DNA from: Clostridia bacterium
GTDB taxonomy: Bacteria > Bacillota > Clostridia > Oscillospirales > CAG-382
Length of the DNA stretch: 15,487 nucleotides
Assembly: GCA_900757905.1 (NCBI GenBank)
Contig: CAAEPN010000086.1
Location: 1-15,487, forward strand
Direction of reading: 5' to 3'
Numbering within the stretch: position 1 is the first letter of the stretch; the number at the start of each line of letters is the position of its first letter. This document shows, piece after piece, positions 12,605 to 15,487 of this stretch. A program made the translations under genes and the position numbers. The notes beneath the pieces were generated by a model that worked only from the letters and a program-made list of their open reading frames with translations, was not told the DNA's origin and made no database searches.

Positions 12605-12635
12605 CAGCCCCGATATCTTTTTCGGTGCTACTTGT

Positions 12636-12712
<77 letters not shown>

Positions 12713-12729
12713 ATATAGACAACGCAATG

Positions 12730-12818
12730 TGGTGCCGGAGACCGGACTTGAACCGGTACGGGATTTGAGTCCCACGGGATTTTAAGTCCCGGGCGTCTGC
12801 CGATTTCGCCACTCCGGC
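12730..12818 (-). tRNA. tRNA-Leu (TAA)
   Basis: An 89-base class II tRNA with acceptor stem GCCGGAG / CTCCGGC, discriminator A and encoded CCA (12730-12732). The anticodon loop CTTAAAA places anticodon TAA at 12782-12784. A long variable arm (TGGGACTCAAATCCCGTA region) and T arm GGTTCAAGTCC fit tRNA-Leu. It is transcribed first, 17 bases ahead of the initiator tRNA gene. Confidence 0.96.
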
Positions 12819-12855
12819 ATGCTGGAACGAAATCCGCTCCTTACGTTGCTAAAGT

Positions 12856-12884
12856 ATTATAGCACAGTAGGACGCGTTTGTCAA
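12856..12884 (-). promoter_or_regulatory. Consensus sigma-A promoter of the tRNA-Leu/tRNA-fMet unit
   Basis: On the minus strand TTGACA (12879-12884), a 17-base spacer and an extended TGCTATAAT -10 region (hexamer 12856-12861). The start site would be near 12849, about 30 bases before the mature 5' end of tRNA-Leu. Confidence 0.9.
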
Positions 12885-12973
12885 GTCTTTTTACTGAAAA
12901 ATAAAACGACTTTTTGTTCAATTTTTATGCTTTCGTTTATGCACCGTTCCCGGACAAAGCTCTTACAGCACAT

Positions 12974-13011
12974 AAAAGCGGCCCGACCGCAATTCCGATC
13001 AAGCCGCTTTT
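12974..13011 (-). terminator. Hairpin terminator after the metallophosphoesterase gene
   Basis: The arms AAAAGCGGC (12974-12982) and GCCGCTTTT (13003-13011) are perfect complements, and the loop can form an inner stem (GATCG/CGGTC). The hairpin lies 11 bases after the stop codon at 13022. The T run is short (four Ts, then ATG...), so termination may be partial. Confidence 0.7.
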
Positions 13012-13021
13012 GCATTGAATT

Positions 13022-13894
13022 TTAAATCAAAGTAACCTCGCGCACCGTACCGCGATAACTTCCGTCCGTCGTATATTGCATAACTCCGTTTGCAAGCGGT
13101 TCTTCAAAGTCATAATGCATATGACCGGCAAAAACGGCCTTTATCATCGGCTCATGCAGGATATACTGCACGGCCTCTAACGTTGCCGCATCCGGCTTCT
13201 GCTGCTCGCGGCGGCTCGGCGAATAACGTGCCAAAAGCTCCTCCGGCGGCGCCATCAGATACGTGCAATCCTTTTCGGCAGTCATACGGTCTTCGGCAAA
13301 CGCCGGCGTATAGATCGGCGTATGCATGCAAAGCACGATCGGATAGCCTTTAGCTGCTTCCGCACGGAGCATTTTTATCTGTCCCTCGGAAATGAGATAA
13401 TACGAATTGTCCAAGGTCACAAAGTTGACGCCGCCGTAGAGCTTCGAATCGAAATACAGATTCGACCGGATATGCGGTGCGGTCAATTTCATGTTATTCC
13501 ACTTATACGACTCGTCCTCATTATCGCCGCCGACATATGCGCAGATATCGTGATTGCCCAAAGCATACACATAGTCAACGCCGTCAAAGGCATGGTCGAG
13601 ATACTCAAAATTAGCATGGGACATGAAATCGATAAGGTCGCCGGTACAAACCACAAAAAGCTCGTTTTTTCGGGCGTAATCAAGCGCCTGCTCATACAGA
13701 CGGACGGTAACGCCGTCCTGTCTTCCGGTTTCAAAGCAATTGGCACGTCTTGCTGCGGCAAGCCACTTTAAGCGCTCCGAATCGTATTCGTCGGCAAGCG
13801 AGATATGCGAATCGGTGACGTGCAAGAACCGAACCGGTGCTTCTAAACCGATCTTTACGGTGGTTTGCAGAATGTTTAACTGTTCGTTTTGCAT
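13022..13894 (-). CDS. Calcineurin-like metallophosphoesterase
   Basis: A 290-residue protein with the full set of metallophosphoesterase motifs in order: DSH near residue 29 (VTDSHIS), GDLID near 86, GNHD near 114, a single His in CMHTPIY and GHMH near 259. These bind the two-metal centre that hydrolyses phosphoesters. There is no signal peptide, so it should act in the cytoplasm. Family members cleave many substrates (cyclic nucleotides, phospholipid heads, nucleotides), and the substrate cannot be told from sequence. The ATG at 13892-13894 has only a weak ribosome site (AAGAAAG) and lies 15 bases after the stop of the surface-protein gene, so translation may be coupled to it. A terminator follows. 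Confidence 0.9.
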   Translation of the reverse strand: MQNEQLNILQTTVKIGLEAPVRFLHVTDSHISLADEYDSERLKWLAAARRANCFETGRQDGVTVRLYEQALDYARKNELFVVCTGDLIDFMSHANFEYLDHAFDGVDYVYALGNHDICAYVGGDNEDESYKWNNMKLTAPHIRSNLYFDSKLYGGVNFVTLDNSYYLISEGQIKMLRAEAAKGYPIVLCMHTPIYTPAFAEDRMTAEKDCTYLMAPPEELLARYSPSRREQQKPDAATLEAVQYILHEPMIKAVFAGHMHYDFEEPLANGVMQYTTDGSYRGTVREVTLI

Positions 13895-13909
13895 TTTTTC
13901 ACTTTCTTA

Positions 13910-15487
13910 TTACGGTAATTCAGTCATAACGCCGGAAACGGCTTCTCCCTGCGGCGCAAGCGAATTTTCAGAGCCAAGAACAAAGGCTTTTACGCTGACC
14001 GCGTCGCCCATATCGGCCACCCAAAGACGGCCGGTCTGAACGGCTGTATCACGAAGGACTCTAACTTTTTCGGTACGTCCGTCCGCGTTATAATAAGCGA
14101 GAACCACAACGCCGCCTCTTAAGTCGCCAAGTTCGAGAAGAGCTGCCTGTGTTTGACCGTCTGCCGGTGTTCCGACGCAAGCATCCAAAACGCCGTAGAT
14201 GGTCGCGCTGCCGTTGCTGTTTAATTCCGCATACTCCAAACGGCCGCAGGAAAGCGAAAGAATGGACTCGATATCCGCTGCACCGGCAAATTCATAGCCG
14301 TCCTTCGGGACAATGTCCGCTCTGAACATAAAGAATCCGGTTTCCGGGTCAGCACCTTCCCATTCGGCGTTATTAATCGTAAAGTACGGTGTGCTTTCGT
14401 CGGCCTTCATGAAATCACCTTCCGGAAGCGCTTCGCCGATAACCGGAAGCGTGACATCGATTTTTGCCGAGTAGATACCGCGCTTATTCGAGAACATAAT
14501 GTAGTCGGTCTCGCCCTTGCCGGCGCTTGCCAACGCGTCGTAGCGAAGCGTGGTAATCGTGCCTTTCCAATAATCGCCGACAATGGCCTGCAAGTCATAT
14601 TCGAGAACCTGCATACCGTCAACTTCGGCAACAACCGTGCCGGTTTCCGGTATGAACGGAACGCGCTGTGCCTGCGAGAGACCGCCGCCGTTAACGCCGA
14701 AGAACATACCGTCGCCGCCGCCCTCGATATAACGGCGTTTAATGCGCATATAGCGGTATTCGTCGGCCGGAAGAGAGATATTCGAAAGCGTGAAATACAT
14801 ATCCGTACCGGTATCGGTGTAGCTCAAAATGCTGTCTTCGACCTTGTATTCCTTAATGGTGCTCTTGGGGCTCCATCCGCAAAGGCCGGCAGCAAAATCA
14901 AAGAACGGTCTCTTGGAATACACGGCGTAAAGCGTTACATCAGCGTTTGCCTGAATACGGCTTTCCGGCTGAACTGCCGTCGGGTTGACCGACCAACCGA
15001 TAAAGTACTCACCTGCTTTGCGCGGCGAACGGCCGTAAGCGTCCGGAACAATGATCGAACCGGCAAAGACGCGTTCGTCCGACGGAACCTCGCCGGTGCC
15101 GCCGTTGGCGTCATAGTGAATCGTCACGGCCGTAAAGGGCTGTTCCGTGCGGGCATAGGCATAGTTGCCTTCGCCGTCGCTGACACGGACAACGACATAT
15201 TTTCCGGCCATGCTTGTTTCTGCTTTGATCGTATAAGCCTGTTCATTAGAAACGACTTTGCCATCCACAAGCCATTCAAAAGTGTATGCACTGGGAAGCG
15301 TTTCGCCGTTCTCGTCAACTACACCGAGGTTTGCACCGTCTGCCGGAGCGCCGCCGACGATGGAAATCTTCGGCATATTGTTGTTGCCCGGGAGCTTGAT
15401 TTCATAAAGGCCATGGCCGAAGTAAACGCACGGATCGGCGAACTTTCTGGCCTTGACGACCAACTTATCGGCGTACACGTCAATGAC
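13910..15487 (-). CDS. Large surface/secreted protein with a Listeria-Bacteroides repeat (C-terminal part; 5' end outside the window)
   Basis: The frame is open to the right edge with no credible start, so the 525 residues seen are the C-terminal part. An Ig-like segment (about residues 20-110, SAYTFEWLVDGKVVSNEQAY and the GKYVVVRVSDG strand) comes first. A Listeria-Bacteroides (Flg_new/InlB B-repeat type) module follows at about 114-185: IHYDANGGTGEVPSDERVFA with FIGWSVNPTA and ADVTLYAVYSKR. Next is a region like a carbohydrate-binding or lamin-type beta domain (from FDFAAGLCGW), then further beta-rich segments. The C-terminus (GVMTELP) has no LPxTG motif, no membrane helix and no stalk or SLH repeat, so any wall anchor must be in the missing N-terminal part. 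It is probably co-transcribed with the metallophosphoesterase gene. Confidence 0.75.
   Translation of the reverse strand, partial: VIDVYADKLVVKARKFADPCVYFGHGLYEIKLPGNNNMPKISIVGGAPADGANLGVVDENGETLPSAYTFEWLVDGKVVSNEQAYTIKAETSMAGKYVVVRVSDGEGNYAYARTEQPFTAVTIHYDANGGTGEVPSDERVFAGSIIVPDAYGRSPRKAGEYFIGWSVNPTAVQPESRIQANADVTLYAVYSKRPFFDFAAGLCGWSPKSTIKEYKVEDSILSYTDTGTDMYFTLSNISLPADEYRYMRIKRRYIEGGGDGMFFGVNGGGLSQAQRVPFIPETGTVVAEVDGMQVLEYDLQAIVGDYWKGTITTLRYDALASAGKGETDYIMFSNKRGIYSAKIDVTLPVIGEALPEGDFMKADESTPYFTINNAEWEGADPETGFFMFRADIVPKDGYEFAGAADIESILSLSCGRLEYAELNSNGSATIYGVLDACVGTPADGQTQAALLELGDLRGGVVVLAYYNADGRTEKVRVLRDTAVQTGRLWVADMGDAVSVKAFVLGSENSLAPQGEAVSGVMTELP

Overview
The window looks like a piece of a chromosome from a Gram-positive anaerobe of the class Clostridia (Bacillota), probably a gut or host-associated lineage. 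This rests on AGGAGG-type ribosome sites, near-consensus sigma-A promoters with 17-base spacers, lipoprotein-type solute-binding proteins, copper-amine-oxidase-like stalk repeats, a Listeria-Bacteroides repeat surface protein and the style of its hybrid histidine kinases. The family or genus cannot be fixed from sequence alone. Every supported gene lies on the minus strand, so transcription runs from right to left.

Layout from left to right. 1-265: the start of an integral membrane protein gene that leaves the window, with a strong promoter and a perfect palindrome at its predicted start site. 361-413: a terminator. 423-2156: a secreted protein ending in stalk repeats, with its own promoter. 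2260-8161: a signalling operon which, in transcription order, encodes a diguanylate cyclase/receiver/HD-GYP protein, an Hpt phosphotransfer protein, a hybrid histidine kinase whose phosphoacceptor His is replaced by Arg, and a family 1 solute-binding lipoprotein. 8205-12342: a second, related set. In transcription order it has a receiver tail fragment, a family 3 solute-binding lipoprotein, an intact hybrid histidine kinase, an Hpt gene fused to a piece of a kinase sensor domain (with a frameshift), and a receiver fragment belonging to the left-hand set. 12324-12454: a perfect promoter and the first codons of what looks like a broken rnhA gene (viroplasmin-type RNase HI). 12566-12884: a tRNA-Leu(TAA)/initiator tRNA-Met(CAT) unit with consensus promoter and terminator. 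12974-13894: a terminator and a metallophosphoesterase gene. 13910-15487: the 3' part of a large surface protein gene.

The main story is a mosaic two-component and c-di-GMP locus. The DNA from about 8574 to about 12342 is visibly CpG-poor compared with both flanks. It starts and ends inside broken genes, and it carries a parallel copy of the same kind of module (solute-binding protein, hybrid kinase, Hpt). It is best read as a fragment from another genome that replaced the front of the local signalling operon and most of an rnhA gene.

How the genes may work together (inference): two solute-binding lipoproteins without any transporter genes would sense ligands for the neighbouring kinases. 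The intact kinase at 9195-11366 could supply phosphate through the Hpt proteins to the receivers of the His-less kinase and of the GGDEF/HD-GYP enzyme. The only recognisable output in the window is then synthesis or breakdown of c-di-GMP; no DNA-binding response regulator is present. No CRISPR array, transposase, integrase or phage gene was seen.
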